A DNA stretch of 8,062 nucleotides from DATDAH01 sp036525535 (GTDB lineage: Bacteria; Actinomycetota; Acidimicrobiia; Acidimicrobiales; DATDAH01). Both the position numbers and the translations under genes were made by a program. The stretch covers positions 1 through 8,062 of the forward strand of contig DATDAH010000382.1 in the NCBI GenBank assembly GCA_036525535.1, given 5' to 3'. The notes beneath the pieces were generated by a model. That model had not been told where the DNA came from. It ran no database searches and saw only the letters and a list, made by a program, of their open reading frames with translations. Shown in pieces: positions 6,898 to 8,062 of the stretch. How positions within the stretch are numbered: position 1 is the first letter of the stretch; the number at the start of each line of letters is the position of its first letter.

Positions 6898-7383
6898 ATG
6901 GGGCCGGTGGTGCGGAACGCGACGGTGGAGGACCTCGACGAGCTGATGGCGTTGCGGGAGGCCGTGGCGGGGGAGGGCCGGTGGATCGGGGCCGAGCTGC
7001 CGCTGGACGTCGAGCGGGACCGTCGCGCCTTCAGGGAGAGCGCCGAGCGAGGATCACTCTTCGTGGCCGAGGTCGACGGCGAGATAGTGGGCATGCTCGG
7101 GATGAGCCTGCCGCCCTACCTCGTCGCCGACCTCGGGATGAACGTGAAGGACGGGTTCCGGGGCCAGGGCGTGGGCTCGGCCCTCATGGAGCGGGCCATC
7201 GAGTGGGCCCGGGAGGCCGGCGCCCACAAGATCGCCCTGCAGCACTGGCCCCACAACGACGCCGCCCGCGCCCTCTACGTGAAGTTCGGCTTCGAGCAGG
7301 AGGGCTACCTGCGCCGCCAGTACCCGCGCAAGAACGGCGAGATCTGGGATGCCGTGGTCATGGGGCTGCTGCTCGACCCGTGA
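6898..7383 (+). CDS. GNAT-family N-acetyltransferase
   Basis: This 161-residue protein belongs to the Gcn5-related acetyltransferases, cytoplasmic enzymes that move an acetyl group from acetyl-CoA to an amine. The fold can be followed from VVRNATVEDLDELMALREAV at 4-23 (strand 1 and helix 1), through LFVAEVDGEIVGMLGM at 54-69, to the acetyl-CoA pyrophosphate-binding motif A, FRGQGVG, at 87-93. Motif B follows as HNDAARALYVKFGFEQEGYL at 119-138, with the Asn and Tyr common in this family. ATG 6898 is preferred to the in-frame GTG 6880 because strand 1 begins directly after it and the GAGACT box fits it. The substrate is unknown. The C-terminal FGFEQEGYLRRQ resembles RimI/RimJ-like and antibiotic-acetylating relatives equally. 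It is separated from acpS by 45 bases and has no evident pathway link to its neighbours. Confidence 0.9.
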   Translation: MGPVVRNATVEDLDELMALREAVAGEGRWIGAELPLDVERDRRAFRESAERGSLFVAEVDGEIVGMLGMSLPPYLVADLGMNVKDGFRGQGVGSALMERAIEWAREAGAHKIALQHWPHNDAARALYVKFGFEQEGYLRRQYPRKNGEIWDAVVMGLLLDP

Positions 7384-7418
7384 CAGGATGACCCTGACGG
7401 CGCCGAGCCCAGCGCGCC

Positions 7419-7426
7419 GGAAGGGG
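7419..7426 (+). promoter_or_regulatory. Ribosome binding site of the MFS transporter gene
   Basis: GGAAGGGG lies six bases before ATG 7433 and is the best Shine-Dalgarno sequence in the window. It fixes this start. A 6-base-pair inverted repeat, CGGCGC 7398-7403 with GCGCCG 7414-7419, ends where the site begins. Confidence 0.65.
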
Positions 7427-7432
7427 TTCTCC

Positions 7433-8062
7433 ATGAAGCGTTGGGTGCCGTTGATTGCGCTGGCGACCGCGCAGTTCGTCATGGTCCTCGACCAGTCGGT
7501 GATGAACGTCTCGATCAGCCAGCTGGTCGAGGACTTCGACACCACGGTCACCACCATTCAGGCCGTCATCACCCTGTACTGCCTGGTGATGGCCATGCTC
7601 ATGCTCACCGGCGGCAAGATCGGCGACATCATCGGCCGCAAGCGGGCCTTCGTCATCGGCTTGATCATCTACGCCTGCGGATCCGCCATCACCGCGGCGG
7701 CGCCGACGGTGGCAATCCTGACCCTGGGGTGGTCGATCCTCGAGGGCATCGGCGCCGCCCTGGTCCTGCCCGCGATGGCGGCATTGATCGCCGGCAACTT
7801 CGAAGGCGAGTCTCGCAAGGGGGCCTACGCGATCATCGGCGGCGTCGCCGGCGCCGGCATCGCCGTCGGCCCCATCCTCGGTGGCTGGGCCACGACGGAG
7901 CTGAGCTGGCGGGTCATCTTCCTCGGTGAGGTCGTCCTGGTGGTCTTCATCCTGCTCACGACCCGTTACGTCGTCGACACGCCGATCGTGGGCGACAAGC
8001 CCCGCCTCGACGTCGTCGGCTCGGTCCTGGCTGCCAGCGGGCTGGGACTGGTCGTCCTGGGC
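7433..8062 (+). CDS. MFS transporter, 14-helix drug/H+ antiporter (DHA2)-like, N-terminal part
   Basis: The frame stays open to the window edge, giving 210 residues of a protein that in this family usually has about 450-550. MFS proteins use an ion gradient to move small molecules across the cytoplasmic membrane, and this branch mostly exports drugs. About six helices and the start of a seventh are visible, near 5-25, 45-65, 73-90, 93-118, 131-153, 160-176 and from 193. LDQSVMNVSI at 19-28 matches motif D1. GGKIGDIIGRKR at 60-71 is motif A, in the helix 2-3 loop. GGVAGAGIAVGPILGG at 136-151 is the antiporter motif C in helix 5. Motif B, usually RxxxG, reads SILEGIGAA at 101-109, so its arginine is replaced by Ser101. 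The substrate cannot be told. The gene starts 49 bases after the acetyltransferase stop and has its own good ribosome binding site. Confidence 0.92.
   Translation, partial: MKRWVPLIALATAQFVMVLDQSVMNVSISQLVEDFDTTVTTIQAVITLYCLVMAMLMLTGGKIGDIIGRKRAFVIGLIIYACGSAITAAAPTVAILTLGWSILEGIGAALVLPAMAALIAGNFEGESRKGAYAIIGGVAGAGIAVGPILGGWATTELSWRVIFLGEVVLVVFILLTTRYVVDTPIVGDKPRLDVVGSVLAASGLGLVVLG

Overview
The window is very GC-rich, almost entirely coding, and transcribed only from the + strand. The G/C-heavy third codon positions, the GTG starts and the glmM ... glmS-acpS order suggest a high-GC actinobacterium. A deep-branching lineage such as Acidimicrobiia is possible, but that is an inference and nothing in the sequence proves the taxon. 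I see no mobile elements, CRISPR array, rRNA or tRNA, and no gene-free stretch longer than about 120 bases.

Layout: (1) 1-434, the C-terminal third of phosphoglucosamine mutase GlmM. (2) 501-2897, an eight-helix MacB/FtsX-type ABC permease with two large extracytoplasmic domains and no ATPase gene beside it. (3) 3017-6475, a greatly enlarged GlmS-type glutamine:fructose-6-phosphate aminotransferase of 1152 residues, nearly twice the usual ~610. (4) 6481-6852, AcpS, holo-acyl-carrier-protein synthase, five bases after glmS. (5) 6898-7383, a GNAT N-acetyltransferase. (6) 7433-8062 (runs off the edge), the N-terminal half of an MFS transporter of the 14-helix drug/H+ antiporter type.

GlmS makes glucosamine-6-phosphate from fructose-6-phosphate and glutamine, and GlmM converts it to glucosamine-1-phosphate, so the two genes cover the first two steps towards UDP-GlcNAc for the cell wall. 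GlmU is not in the window. AcpS activates acyl carrier protein for fatty acid synthesis and appears translationally linked to glmS. The permease, the acetyltransferase and the transporter have no evident pathway link to these genes.

The most interesting item is the GlmS. All core catalytic motifs of both the glutaminase and isomerase halves can be found, but they are interrupted by about 145 residues directly after the N-terminal MCGI, by a smaller insertion before the HTRW motif, and by about 100 residues after the second SIS domain. The AKTVTV motif, which looks like the normal C-terminal tail of GlmS (AKSVTV in E. coli), therefore lies internally at residues 951-956, followed by about 196 residues I do not recognise. 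The short glmS leader also contains one CGGTGG element facing three CCACC elements, which could form competing hairpins near the ribosome binding site. Finally, the permease and acetyltransferase genes lack convincing Shine-Dalgarno sites, and both carry a GAGACT box 6-7 bases before ATG, which suggests leaderless transcription.
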